Below are positions 17,140 to 26,630 of a stretch of 59,375 bases of DNA, piece after piece (the stretch's first letter is position 1; every line of letters starts with the position of its first letter). Origin of the DNA: Lentisphaerota bacterium (GTDB lineage Bacteria; Verrucomicrobiota; Kiritimatiellia; CAIQIC01; Lenti-01); NCBI GenBank assembly GCA_012514035.1, contig JAAZBB010000055.1, positions 1 to 59,375 on the forward strand, written 5' to 3'. The translations under genes and the position numbers were made by a program. Below the pieces are notes generated by a model, which was given only the letters and a program-made list of their open reading frames with translations, had not been told where the DNA came from and did no database searches.

Positions 17140-18323
17140 GGCTCGGGGGGTGCCGCATCGGATTCCTGGAAGGCCGCCGGCGGCAGTTTTTTGGGCTTGA
17201 TGATGTTCTCTTTCCGGAATTTCTCCATCTGGCGGAGCAGATTGCCGTCGCCGGTGGCAAGTTTCTTGTAGGCGTCGGCGTAGGCCTCGCGGGCCTTCTG
17301 GAGCTGGTCGTCGATCCGCTGCATGTCCTCGGCGAAATTGACGTATTTTTCGTAGATTTTGCGGATGGCGTCGAAGACGTCGTTGAGGATGCCGCGCTGT
17401 TTCTCGAGGCGCCAGACCTGGTCCACGAGGCGCAGGGTGGCCAGCAGCCCCCCCGGACCGGCCAGGATGATGTCGGCGCGCGCCGCGGTTTCAAAGAGGT
17501 CGGGTTTGGCGGACAGGGCCAGCGTGAAGGCGGGTTCGGAGGGGATGAACATGATGACGAAATCGGGGGCCTTGAACCGGAAAGCGTCGAGATCCTGATA
17601 GCGCTTGCCCGACAGCCGTTTCACGTGGCTTTCGATCGCGGCCAGATGGGCCTTGAGCGCGCCGGCGCGGGCGGCGTCGGAAGGGGCGCGGGCATAGTCC
17701 AGGTAGTCCTTGAGCGACATCTTGGAATCGATGATGAGGCAGCGGCTTTCGGGCAGGTGGATGACGGCGTCGGGCTGGAAACGGCCTTCGGCGTCGGTCA
17801 CGCTGACCTGTAGGTCGAAGTCGCGGCCTTTCTGGAGGCCGGAGGTTTCCAGCAGGCGCTCCAGGACCAGTTCGCCCCAGTTGCCAATGGCTTTGTTGTC
17901 GCCCTTGAGGGCTTCCGCCAGGCTGTCGGCCTTCAGACCGACGGCCCGGCTTTGTTCGGCCAGGATTTCAACCTGCTGCTTGAGGGCGCTGCGCTGCTGG
18001 ACATCGGCCAGGTGCACAAGCTCAACCTTCTGCTTGAACTCGGCGATTTTCTCGCCCAGGGGACCGAGCAGGGCGGAGAGGACGTCGCGGTTCTGGGCGG
18101 TGAATTTCCGGGACTGATGGTCGAGAATGCCGGCCGCCAGGACCTGGAACTGGTTGACCAGGTCTTCCCGGGCGGCCGCCAGCGCGTCGTACTGGGCCTG
18201 GAGGCGGATCAGGTCGGCCCGCGCCCGCGCGAGGCGGCCCGCGGCGATGGCGCCGGAAATGAGCAAGCCCAGCAGGAGGCCAAGGGTCCAGGCCCCAAAA
18301 AGGTAATAATACAGAACCGGCAT
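17136..18323 (-). CDS. rmuC: RmuC family DNA recombination protein
   Basis: 395 residues. An N-terminal membrane helix (YLFGAWTLGLLLGLLISGA) is followed by a coiled coil. The nuclease-like RmuC domain shows GNWGELVLERLLETSGL, FQPDAVIHLPESRCLIIDSKMSL and FVIMFIPSEPAF. The D...DxK arrangement fits a PD-(D/E)xK fold. Family members limit inversions at short inverted repeats, fitting in a genome with many palindromes, though that link is inference. It heads an overlapping three-gene operon. Confidence 0.93.
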   Translation of the reverse strand: MPVLYYYLFGAWTLGLLLGLLISGAIAAGRLARARADLIRLQAQYDALAAAREDLVNQFQVLAAGILDHQSRKFTAQNRDVLSALLGPLGEKIAEFKQKVELVHLADVQQRSALKQQVEILAEQSRAVGLKADSLAEALKGDNKAIGNWGELVLERLLETSGLQKGRDFDLQVSVTDAEGRFQPDAVIHLPESRCLIIDSKMSLKDYLDYARAPSDAARAGALKAHLAAIESHVKRLSGKRYQDLDAFRFKAPDFVIMFIPSEPAFTLALSAKPDLFETAARADIILAGPGGLLATLRLVDQVWRLEKQRGILNDVFDAIRKIYEKYVNFAEDMQRIDDQLQKAREAYADAYKKLATGDGNLLRQMEKFRKENIIKPKKLPPAAFQESDAAPPEP

Positions 18324-18360
18324 GGAATGAGTTAGCCGCAGCGGGGAGCGGAAATCAACC

Positions 18361-18440
18361 TGAAAAGGGTTCAGAGGTCAGGGATCAGAAACAAGCCCTG
18401 AACCCGGATGAGCCCATCCTGAATCCCGAGCCCTGAACCC
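18361..18440. repeat. GGGTTCAG/CTGAACCC repeat cluster between era and rmuC
   Basis: Copies of GGGTTCAGAGGTCAGG and CCTGAACCC face each other and can fold into hairpins; CATCCTGAATCC also occurs. A related cluster is at 26537-26612. It is downstream of era and could terminate transcription, but no T-run follows. Confidence 0.55.
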
Positions 18441-18450
18441 GGCGCCCCCC

Positions 18451-19386
18451 CTATGCGGACACGTAGCCGAATTTCTTCAAGAGCCAGTAATTGCGGGACC
18501 AGTTGGGTTCCACCTTGACCCACAATTCCAGTTTGTGGGGCTTGCCATAGATTTCGGCCAGGTCCTTTTCCGCGGCACGACGGATATCGCGAATCATCCG
18601 GGCGTGATTGCCGATGACGATCGGGCGCTGGGAAGGCTTTTCCACATAGATGGTGGCCCGGACGGCGACGGCTTCCGGGGTGTCCTCAATCTGCTCGACG
18701 GCGACGGCGATGGCATGAGGAAGTTCGGCCTTGAGACGCGCGTTGATCTGGCCGCGAATGACGTCGGCCATGAAAAAAGGCCCCGGGTCGTCCGTGAGCA
18801 TATCGAGGGGAAAAAGCGGCGGGGCTTCCGGCATGGCCGCGCGCAATGCGGCCAGCAGGTCGGGCAGCCCCGCGCCGGTGGCGGCGGAGACCTCGAACCA
18901 GCGGATGGCCGGCGGCGCAAAGGCCGGGTCCCGGGATCGGATCTTCTCAAGGATTTCCGCCCAGGCGGCTTCGTAGGCGGAACGGCGCAGGCCAAGGTCG
19001 GTTTTATTGAGAATGGCGAAAACGGGTTCGCGCTCGGCCGCCAGCTTCTGCATCCAGCCGCGATCTTCGTCCTGCGGGGCCTGGGAGGCATCGAGGAGCA
19101 GCAGCACGACGTCGGAACCGGTGACCAGCCCCCGGGCCGTACGGTTCAGCATGGAACTGAGGGCGTGCGAGGCCCGGCGGATGCCCGGCGTATCCAGAAG
19201 GACGATTTGCAGGCCGTCCTCGTTCAGGATGCCCCGCACGGGCCGGCGGGTGGTCTGGGCGACGGGGGAAACCACGGAGACCGGTTCGCCAAGCAGCGCG
19301 TTGAGCAGGGAGGACTTGCCGGTATTGGCACGCCCGACGATGGCGGCGATGCCCGCGCGAAATCCCGGCATGACAGGTTCGATCAT
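18451..19386 (-). CDS. era: Era GTPase
   Basis: 311 residues. The G1 loop is GRANTGKSSLLNALLG (normally GxPNxGKS; the Ala here is unusual). G2 is TTRRPVRGI, G3 DTPGI and G4 NKTD. The C-terminal KH domain contains ATIYVEKPSQRPIVIGNHARMIRDI. Era binds 16S rRNA and helps mature the 30S subunit. The long upstream frame to 19854 is antisense-type noise; ATGA overlap with the beta-CASP nuclease fixes the start. Confidence 0.93.
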   Translation of the reverse strand: MIEPVMPGFRAGIAAIVGRANTGKSSLLNALLGEPVSVVSPVAQTTRRPVRGILNEDGLQIVLLDTPGIRRASHALSSMLNRTARGLVTGSDVVLLLLDASQAPQDEDRGWMQKLAAEREPVFAILNKTDLGLRRSAYEAAWAEILEKIRSRDPAFAPPAIRWFEVSAATGAGLPDLLAALRAAMPEAPPLFPLDMLTDDPGPFFMADVIRGQINARLKAELPHAIAVAVEQIEDTPEAVAVRATIYVEKPSQRPIVIGNHARMIRDIRRAAEKDLAEIYGKPHKLELWVKVEPNWSRNYWLLKKFGYVSA

Positions 19387-20795
19387 GGCGCCGGCGACAG
19401 GTCTCGGGAGAAATCCGCCACGTCGCCGTTGGCCGGGAGTTCCACCGCCAGGCCCAGTTTCTCCCGCAGGAGCTTGGCGAAGGACTCCCGCTGGTCCTGT
19501 TCCCCATGGACGAGATACACCTTTTTCGGCCGGGCCGCCTGGATGTACTGCAGGAGTTCCGTGCGGTCGGCATGGGCGCTGAAGGAGCGCAGGGTTTCCA
19601 CTTCGGCCCGGACTTCGAATTCGTCGCCGAAGATGCGCACGACCGGCTCGTGGTTCTGCAGGCGGCGGCCCAGGGTGTGCTGGGCCTGGTAGCCGACCAG
19701 CAGGACAATGTTGGCGGGGTTCTCGATTCCGTGCTTGAGATGATGCAGGATGCGGCCGTGTTCGCACATGCCCGAGGCGGCCAGCACAATGGATGGCTGA
19801 CGCGAGGAGGTAATGGCCTTGGAGTCCTCCACGGATTCGGTGAAATGCAACCATTCGGCTGTCATGATCGACCCCATGCGCCGGCGCAGGTCGTGGTATT
19901 CCTCGTCCAGATAGGTCTTGCTTTTCTCGAAGACCCGGGAAATGGCCTGGGCCATCGGGCTGTCGAGATAGACCGGCACTTCGGGAATCTCCTTGCGCTC
20001 GCGGAGCTGGGCGAGAAGATAGACGATTTCCTGGGCGCGCCCCAGGGCAAAAGTGGGAATCATAACCTTGCCCCCGCGGGCCAGAGCGCGGTTCACGGCC
20101 ATCCGCAGATCTTCCCCTTCGTTGCGGGCGTCTTCGTGCAAGCGGTCGCCGTACGTGCTCTCGGAAATCAGGATGTCGACGTCCGTGATCTGGACCGGAT
20201 CGTTCAACAACGGCAGATTGTAGCGGCCGAGGTCGAAGACCAGCGCGACACGCAACGACGCCCCTTCCGGCTGCGGAATTTCCAGCCGGGCCAGGGCTGC
20301 GCCGAGGATGTGCCCGGCATCGACATGCACCAACCGGACGCCGCCGGGCAGGATCACGGACTCGCCATAGGCATGCGCCTGGATGAGGCGGATGGCCGCT
20401 TCGGCATCTGCGAGGGTGTAGAGGGGAATCACCGGCGGCTGATCGCGACGGTTGGTCTTCTGGTTCAAGTAGGCGGCATCGGCTTCCTGAATGTGGGCCG
20501 AATCGCGCAGCATGATGGGCAGGAGGTCCGCCGTGGCCGTGGTCGTGTGAATGGCATTGCGATATCCGTTTTTAGCCAGGGTGGGAATGTTGCCGCAATG
20601 ATCGATGTGTGCATGCGAAAGCACCATGGCATCGACGCCGGCCGGACGAAATCCCAAATTCCGGTTGATTTCCTCGGATTCCTTGCGCCGGCCCTGAAAC
20701 AGGCCGCAATCAAACAGGATGCGCGCCTGCTCCGTTTCCAGGAGATGTTTCGAGCCCGTGACCTGGTTTGCGCCGCCGAGAAAATGCCACTTCAT
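19383..20795 (-). CDS. Beta-CASP metallo-beta-lactamase RNase (CPSF-like)
   Basis: 470 residues from MKWHFLGGANQVTGSKHLLE. Motif 2 is SHAHIDHCGNIP and motif 3 is HVDAGHILGAA. Motif 4 acts in VALVFDLGR, where D is kept but the usual SGDLG is changed. The beta-CASP domain includes MIPTFALGRAQEIVYLL, IVLAASGMCEHGRILHHL and the C-terminal SFSAHADRTELLQYI and VHGEQDQRESF. These are Zn-dependent endo/exoribonucleases related to CPSF73. The operon with era suggests an rRNA or mRNA processing role. Confidence 0.92.
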   Translation of the reverse strand: MKWHFLGGANQVTGSKHLLETEQARILFDCGLFQGRRKESEEINRNLGFRPAGVDAMVLSHAHIDHCGNIPTLAKNGYRNAIHTTTATADLLPIMLRDSAHIQEADAAYLNQKTNRRDQPPVIPLYTLADAEAAIRLIQAHAYGESVILPGGVRLVHVDAGHILGAALARLEIPQPEGASLRVALVFDLGRYNLPLLNDPVQITDVDILISESTYGDRLHEDARNEGEDLRMAVNRALARGGKVMIPTFALGRAQEIVYLLAQLRERKEIPEVPVYLDSPMAQAISRVFEKSKTYLDEEYHDLRRRMGSIMTAEWLHFTESVEDSKAITSSRQPSIVLAASGMCEHGRILHHLKHGIENPANIVLLVGYQAQHTLGRRLQNHEPVVRIFGDEFEVRAEVETLRSFSAHADRTELLQYIQAARPKKVYLVHGEQDQRESFAKLLREKLGLAVELPANGDVADFSRDLSPAP

Positions 20796-21225
20796 GCCGT
20801 GCCTGGGGTTGGACCGTTTTCGCTCTGGATTCTCCTCATCCAGAGCAAGATAGCATGATCCCCCGGCCGGAACAATGCCGGAGGAGATTGGCAGCGCGGC
20901 AGGCAAAGCCTGTCCGCATCCGCCCCCCCGCAAAACAATCGCACCGTCGCATCGGGACACCGAGCATCATTCCACCGTATCCAATCATTCCATTATTAAT
21001 TAATAATTGTATAAATATAGTTCATTTTTTGATAATCTTTCGGAATTAAAACAATACTGAATTTCTCATCATTAATTAATAATGGGATTCATGGCCTGGC
21101 AAATTTTGGCTGTATCATCAGGGGTCAAGCGATAGAAACTCCATGGAAAAACCCCAACACAAACCGTCCCCCTGACCAGAACGACTTTGCACCGGAGGGC
21201 GGAAATATGCTGAAGCCGCGTCTGT
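20796..21225. other. AT-rich gene-free stretch with TTAATTAATAAT palindromes
   Basis: 430 bp. Around 20992-21082 the sequence is strikingly A/T-rich against a GC-rich genome. ATTATTAATTAATAAT (about 20993-21008) is a perfect palindrome and ATTAATTAATAAT recurs near 21071-21083. An extended -10 (TGCTATCTT on the minus strand, near 20853) may serve the beta-CASP gene. A 62-codon minus frame (21072-21260) has no recognisable product. Confidence 0.6.
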
Positions 21226-22530
21226 TTAATTGCGGCCGACGCTATGATAGGTGAATCCAAGCGCGCGGATGGTTTCCGGATCGAAAATGTTCCGGCCGTC
21301 CACGATCACCGGACAGGCCATCACATCCTTGAGCTTCTGCAGATTGATCTTTTTCACCGCATCCCATTCCGTCAGAATCAGGACGAGATCGGCGCCCCGC
21401 GCGCATTCGTAAAGGTCCGGCACGCATTCAAGCTCGGGGTGGATTTCCTTGAACTTCTCCTGCGCCACCGGATCCCAGGCGCGCAACTTGGCCTTCATTT
21501 CCTGGAGCTTGGGAACGAAGTAAAGGCTTGGCGCCTCACGCACGTCATCGGTTTCGGGCTTGAAGGCCAGGCCGAAGATCGCAATGTGCTTGTCCTGCAC
21601 CACCCACAGCTCCTGCTTGATTTTCTTCATCACGTAGTCGCGCTGGGTCTGGTTGATATGTTGGACTTCCTTCAGGAGCTTGAACTCGTGCCCGAGGGCG
21701 TCCGCCAGGCGCACGAATGCATCCACATCCTTGGGAAAGCAGGAGCCGCCGTAGCCCACGCCGGCGCTCAGGAAACGCGGTCCGATGCGCGGATCGAGCC
21801 CCATGCCCTTGGCCACCTGCCCCACATCCGCCCCGGCCAGCTCACAGATGCGCGCCACGGCGTTGATGTAGGAGATTTTCATGGCCAGGAAGGAATTGGA
21901 CGCGTGCTTGGTCAACTCGGCGCTCGTGACACTCATCCGGAGAAACTGCCCGCCGCCTTTTTTCAGGATCGGCTTGTAGATTTCCTCCAGCAGGTCGCCC
22001 GCGCGCTGGGTTTCCACGCCGACGACGATGCGGTCGGGATGCGTTGCGTCCTCGATCGCCGTGCCTTCGCGCAGGAACTCGGGATTGGAGGCCACATCGA
22101 AATCGGTATCTTCCCGGAGATACTTCAGGACCGTGCGCTTCAGGTGTTCGCTGGTCTTGGCCGGAACGGTGCTCTTCTCGACGAGCAGGCGGTAGCTGGT
22201 CATGTGTTCGGCCACCTGGCGGCCAACCTGCTCCACATAGGTCATGTTGGCCTCGCCCCCCACGCCGGGCGGAGTGCCTACGGCGATGAAAATCACCTCC
22301 GCAAAGGAGGTGCCCTCGGCGATGGACGTACTGAAGTACAGGCGTCCGGCCTTTACGTTCCGCGCCACGATCTCGTCCAGTCCCGGCTCGTAGATCGGCA
22401 TGATTCCCTTGTGCAGCAGCTCGATTTTCCTGGGATCGTTATCGATGCACAGCACCTCGTGGCCCGCGTCCGAAAAACACGCGCCTGTGACCAGCCCCAC
22501 GTATCCCGTGCCCACGACCGAAATCTTCAT
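21226..22530 (-). CDS. ugd: UDP-glucose 6-dehydrogenase
   Basis: 434 residues. It oxidises UDP-glucose to UDP-glucuronate for surface polysaccharides. Evidence: the N-terminal NAD site (ISVVGTGYVGLVTGACF), FIAVGTPPGVGG, VEKSTVPAKTSE, NPEFLREGTAIED, the catalytic lysine/asparagine in AELTKHASNSFLAMKISY, and the catalytic cysteine in GYGGSCFPKD. IFGLAFKPETDDVREAPSL opens the C-terminal domain. GDP-mannose or UDP-HexNAc specificity is possible in this superfamily, but the motif set fits UDP-glucose. Single gene with its own promoter. Confidence 0.92.
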   Translation of the reverse strand: MKISVVGTGYVGLVTGACFSDAGHEVLCIDNDPRKIELLHKGIMPIYEPGLDEIVARNVKAGRLYFSTSIAEGTSFAEVIFIAVGTPPGVGGEANMTYVEQVGRQVAEHMTSYRLLVEKSTVPAKTSEHLKRTVLKYLREDTDFDVASNPEFLREGTAIEDATHPDRIVVGVETQRAGDLLEEIYKPILKKGGGQFLRMSVTSAELTKHASNSFLAMKISYINAVARICELAGADVGQVAKGMGLDPRIGPRFLSAGVGYGGSCFPKDVDAFVRLADALGHEFKLLKEVQHINQTQRDYVMKKIKQELWVVQDKHIAIFGLAFKPETDDVREAPSLYFVPKLQEMKAKLRAWDPVAQEKFKEIHPELECVPDLYECARGADLVLILTEWDAVKKINLQKLKDVMACPVIVDGRNIFDPETIRALGFTYHSVGRN

Positions 22531-22574
22531 TCCCGGATCTCCTTAGCTCTGCTTGTGTTCCCGAAACAGGGGAG

Positions 22575-22603
22575 AAGATAGGTAACGGACGCGTCGAAAT
22601 CAA
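22575..22603 (-). promoter_or_regulatory. Sigma-70-type promoter of ugd
   Basis: Read on the minus strand: TTGATT (22603-22598), a 17-bp spacer and TATCTT (22580-22575). The -10 is 44 bases upstream of the ugd start codon, leaving a short leader. Confidence 0.6.
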
Positions 22604-23053
22604 CCCTTTCCAACACATCCAGCGTCTGCGATGAGTTTCTCGTACAGCCGCGCCGCCGTTTTGAATCAGCCGGATGATGGAATCTTGCATATGATTGGCC
22701 ATGAATGCCGCCGTTGCCTCCTCCACGACCTTGTACCGCTGGGAGCGGAATTGGCCCTCCCGCCGCACAAAGCGGCGCCCCCCCCCAATAAACTCGATGC
22801 GCTGCCGACCTATGCCAAAAACGATGAATACAATCCTCATTCGGTTGTCGAGGTGTGAGAATGCGAATTGCCCAGGAGGGCAACCGCTGGTCTCCCGGAT
22901 GCCATCATGAGCGTGCCAAGCGGAATTCAGGACTCCTTCCGCATACTTTATAAAGCGTGCGACTTTTAATTTCGTATGATCCGGCTGAAGGATTGAAATC
23001 CACACAAAAATAAGTTTGGAAATAAATCGCAGACTTTATAAAGTGCCCTAATC
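22604..23053. other. Gene-free stretch with a possible decayed minus-strand frame and the regulator's control region
   Basis: A minus-strand frame between about 22880 and 22600 (containing SQRYKVVEEATAAFMANHM and DSIIRLIQN) looks protein-like but has no good start or end and crosses a run of nine Cs (about 22778-22786). I do not recognise it; it may be a remnant. The part near 22940-23050 holds two CTTTATAAAG palindromes in front of the regulator at 23054. Confidence 0.35.
22946..23043. promoter_or_regulatory. Pair of CTTTATAAAG palindromes upstream of the winged-helix regulator (candidate operators)
   Basis: ACTTTATAAAGCG occurs near 22946-22957 and ACTTTATAAAGTG near 23033-23044. The core CTTTATAAAG is a perfect 10-bp palindrome. 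The downstream copy ends about 10 bases before the ATG at 23054. The location and symmetry fit autoregulatory operators of a dimeric repressor. Confidence 0.5.
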
Positions 23054-23632
23054 ATGAACAGGATATTCAACCTGGAATTAAGCCCGACATTGTGGAGAAC
23101 CTGCCGAGTGCTTGCTGGGGCCACGCGCTTGCGCTTGCTGCGCCTTGTGCTGGCGGCGCCCGGGGCAACCGTTACCTGGCTGGCGGAAGAAGCCGAGATC
23201 AGCCTTTCCCGGGCCAGTCAGGAACTCCGGCGTTTGCAATCCCGGGGCCTGCTTCGCGTTGCGCGGCAGGGGGCATTTGTTCGTTATGCCCCGGAGCCGG
23301 ACCCGCTGGTACCCAGCGCACGGCCTTTGCTGGCCGCGCTGAAATTGACATTTGCCTTGGGCAAATCCGCCCAGGACCGGAAGATCCAGCGCCAAGCCAC
23401 GGGTCTGTCGCATCCGCGCCGCCTCCTCCTCTTGGGCGAGTTGCTGGACGGCCCCCGCACCATCCCCATGCTGCAAGCGGCTCTGTCCATCCCGGATGAT
23501 GCCGTCTACCGGCATCTCCGCCTTCTGGAACAGGGCGGGTGGGTACGCATGAAGTCGGGCGTGGTGCACGTTACCCGCAGTTCCCATCCGCTGCGGCGCT
23601 GCCTGACGGATCTGGTCAAGTCCAACCGATAG
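23054..23632 (+). CDS. Tandem winged-helix (ArsR-like) transcription regulator
   Basis: 192 residues holding two related winged-helix domains. Domain 1 (~15-85) has CRVLAGATRLRLLRLVLAAP, then TVTWLAEEAEISLSRASQELRRLQSRGLL. Domain 2 (~115-185) has LSHPRRLLLLGELLDGP, RTIPMLQAALSIPDDAVYRHLRLLEQGG and a basic C-terminus. The duplication is less common than the usual single-domain ArsR dimer. I see no metal-binding cysteine pair, so the effector is not predictable. It stands alone; the two CTTTATAAAG sites upstream suggest autoregulation. Confidence 0.8.
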   Translation: MNRIFNLELSPTLWRTCRVLAGATRLRLLRLVLAAPGATVTWLAEEAEISLSRASQELRRLQSRGLLRVARQGAFVRYAPEPDPLVPSARPLLAALKLTFALGKSAQDRKIQRQATGLSHPRRLLLLGELLDGPRTIPMLQAALSIPDDAVYRHLRLLEQGGWVRMKSGVVHVTRSSHPLRRCLTDLVKSNR

Positions 23633-23803
23633 AGCAAAGACCGTATTGTCCAGCCGCGCCCGGCCAGGCCGGCTATCGAATTCACATCCCTCTCGCACCC
23701 GGGAGGCTCGGCGGCCACACATCTGAACTCGCCCTGGCCGCGCCATGCCCCCGGCAAAAGCCCTTTTCATAATTTGTCCGGTGTGGAACAATCCGGACCT
23801 GCC

Positions 23804-25336
23804 ATGAAAATCCAGCGCGCTCTTCTCAGTGTATCCGACAAGACCGGCCTGCTTGAATTCGCCCGCGGTCTGGCCGCGCTCGGCGTGGAAATCCTCTCCA
23901 CCGGGGGCACCGCGCGCGAGTTGCGCGCCGCCGGAATCGCCGTGGTCGACGTCGCAGCTTTCACGGGCCATCCCGAAATCCTCGATGGCCGGGTCAAGAC
24001 GCTCCACCCCCGGATTCACGGCGGCATCCTCCAGCGGCGCGACCATGCCGCCGACCTGGACACCTGCCAGCAACTGGGCCTCCTCCCCATCGACCTGGTC
24101 TGCGTCAACCTGTACCCCTTTGAAAGCTGCCCTTCGATCGAGAACATCGACATCGGGGGGCCCGCCATGCTCCGGTCCGCGGCAAAAAACCATACGGACG
24201 TGGTCGTCCTGACCGATCCCGCAGATTACGCCCCGGTTCTCGCCGCTTTGCGCACCGCAGGCGATTTGCCCATGGCACAACGCCGCGCCCTGGCCCAGAA
24301 AACATTTGCCCGCACCCATGCCTATGATGCCGCCATAGCCGCCTGGCTGGCCGACTCCCGTCCGGCGGAAATCCCGCTGCGTTACGGTGAAAATCCGCAC
24401 CAGACCGCCACCTTCCGGCCCGATGCGCCCCTCCCCGCCGAAGCCAATCTGGCCGCCGCTCGCATCCTTCACGGCAAGGAAATGTCTTATAACAACTATA
24501 TGGACGGCGATGCCGCGCTCGAAACCGCCCGCGAACTCCACGCCGCCCCCGCCGCCGTCATTATCAAACACATGAATCCCTGCGGCGCCGCCACTGGGGA
24601 GACCCTAGCCGCGGCCCTGGCCGCCGCGTGGGAAGGCGACGTCGTCTCCGCCTTCGGGTCTGTCATCGCCCTGACCCGCCCCGTTGACCTCGCCGCCGCG
24701 CAGGTTCTCAAGGGCCGGTTCGTAGAAGCCCTGATCGCCCCGGACTTCGAACCCGATGCGCTTGAATTTTTGAAAGCCAAATCCAGAGACATCCGTCTGA
24801 TTTCCCTCGACCGTCCCCTGGCTGCGCCGTTACCGCGGAAGCTGGCCCGCTCGATCAACGGCGGCACCCTGACGCAGGATGCCGACATCGGCGCGGCCGA
24901 AGGGTGGACCGTCGTTACGAAAGCCCCTTTCCCGGACGCCCTGCGCCCGGTGGCCGATTTCGGCATCCGCATCTGCAAGCATCTCAAATCCAACGCCATT
25001 CTGCTCGCCTGGGAGTATGCCCCCGGACGGCACGCCGTCCTCGGCATGGGCGCGGGCCAGCCCAACCGCGTGGATGCCATGCGCAAACTGGCCCTGGAAA
25101 AGGCCCGGGAAAACATCGCGCGCCTTCATCTCGATCCCGGCCAGACGTTGGCGAAGACCATTCTCGTTTCCGATGCCTTTTTCCCCTTCCCGGACAACAT
25201 CGAGACCGCCGCAGCCTTTGGCATCCGCCACATCGTTGAACCCGGCGGCTCCAAGAAGGATGCCGACTGCATCGCTGCTTGCGACGCGGCCGGAATCGCA
25301 ATGGCCTTCACGGGCACCCGTCACTTCCTGCATTGA
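23804..25336 (+). CDS. purH: Bifunctional AICAR transformylase / IMP cyclohydrolase
   Basis: 510 residues from MKIQRALLSVSDKTGLLEFA. It performs the last two steps of IMP synthesis. The N-terminal cyclohydrolase domain has EILSTGGTARELRAAG, GRVKTLHPRIHGGIL and NLYPF. The C-terminal formyltransferase domain has LRYGENPHQTA, KEMSYNNYMDGDAA and the catalytic KHMNPCGA. IVEPGGSKKDADCI and FTGTRHFLH end the protein as expected. A CATAAT -10-like box lies at 23768-23773. Confidence 0.96.
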   Translation: MKIQRALLSVSDKTGLLEFARGLAALGVEILSTGGTARELRAAGIAVVDVAAFTGHPEILDGRVKTLHPRIHGGILQRRDHAADLDTCQQLGLLPIDLVCVNLYPFESCPSIENIDIGGPAMLRSAAKNHTDVVVLTDPADYAPVLAALRTAGDLPMAQRRALAQKTFARTHAYDAAIAAWLADSRPAEIPLRYGENPHQTATFRPDAPLPAEANLAAARILHGKEMSYNNYMDGDAALETARELHAAPAAVIIKHMNPCGAATGETLAAALAAAWEGDVVSAFGSVIALTRPVDLAAAQVLKGRFVEALIAPDFEPDALEFLKAKSRDIRLISLDRPLAAPLPRKLARSINGGTLTQDADIGAAEGWTVVTKAPFPDALRPVADFGIRICKHLKSNAILLAWEYAPGRHAVLGMGAGQPNRVDAMRKLALEKARENIARLHLDPGQTLAKTILVSDAFFPFPDNIETAAAFGIRHIVEPGGSKKDADCIAACDAAGIAMAFTGTRHFLH

Positions 25337-25368
25337 ACCGCCCCTCTGTTTATGCCAACAATGCCCCG

Positions 25369-25413
25369 TTGACAGACAGGAACGCCGCGTGATACTTTAT
25401 TGAACATACGTTC
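25369..25413 (+). promoter_or_regulatory. recA promoter with GAAC-N4-GTTC SOS (LexA) box
   Basis: A perfect -35 TTGACA (25369-25374), a 16-bp spacer and GATACT (25391-25396) are followed by GAACATACGTTC (25402-25413), the palindrome bound by LexA in Bacillus-type SOS systems. The box covers the expected transcription start, so bound LexA would block initiation. GGAG at 25421-25424 is the ribosome site of recA. Confidence 0.8.
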
Positions 25414-25431
25414 AGTTACAGGAGAAAGCCC

Positions 25432-26523
<1,092 letters not shown>

Positions 26524-26536
26524 AGGAGAAGCCCCA

Positions 26537-26612
26537 GAAGGTCAGGGTTCAGGTTCGGCCGGCCGGGCTTGCATGTTTCCATGTTTTCGCCCATCCTGAA
26601 TCCTAACCTCTG
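26537..26612. repeat. GTTCAGG/CCTGAA repeat cluster between recA and the M50 protease gene
   Basis: AGGTCAGGGTTCAG faces CATCCTGAATCC and CCTCTGAACCC; read in reverse it begins GGGTTCAGAGGTTAGG, nearly the same as the cluster at 18361-18440. It may act as a recA terminator. Confidence 0.5.
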
Positions 26613-26630
26613 AACCCTGTTCCCTTCTCC

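Noticed and set aside
22631-22858. Plus-strand 75-codon frame
   Set aside because: Low-quality composition, crosses the C9 run, and no domain; the minus frame is slightly more protein-like but also unconvincing.
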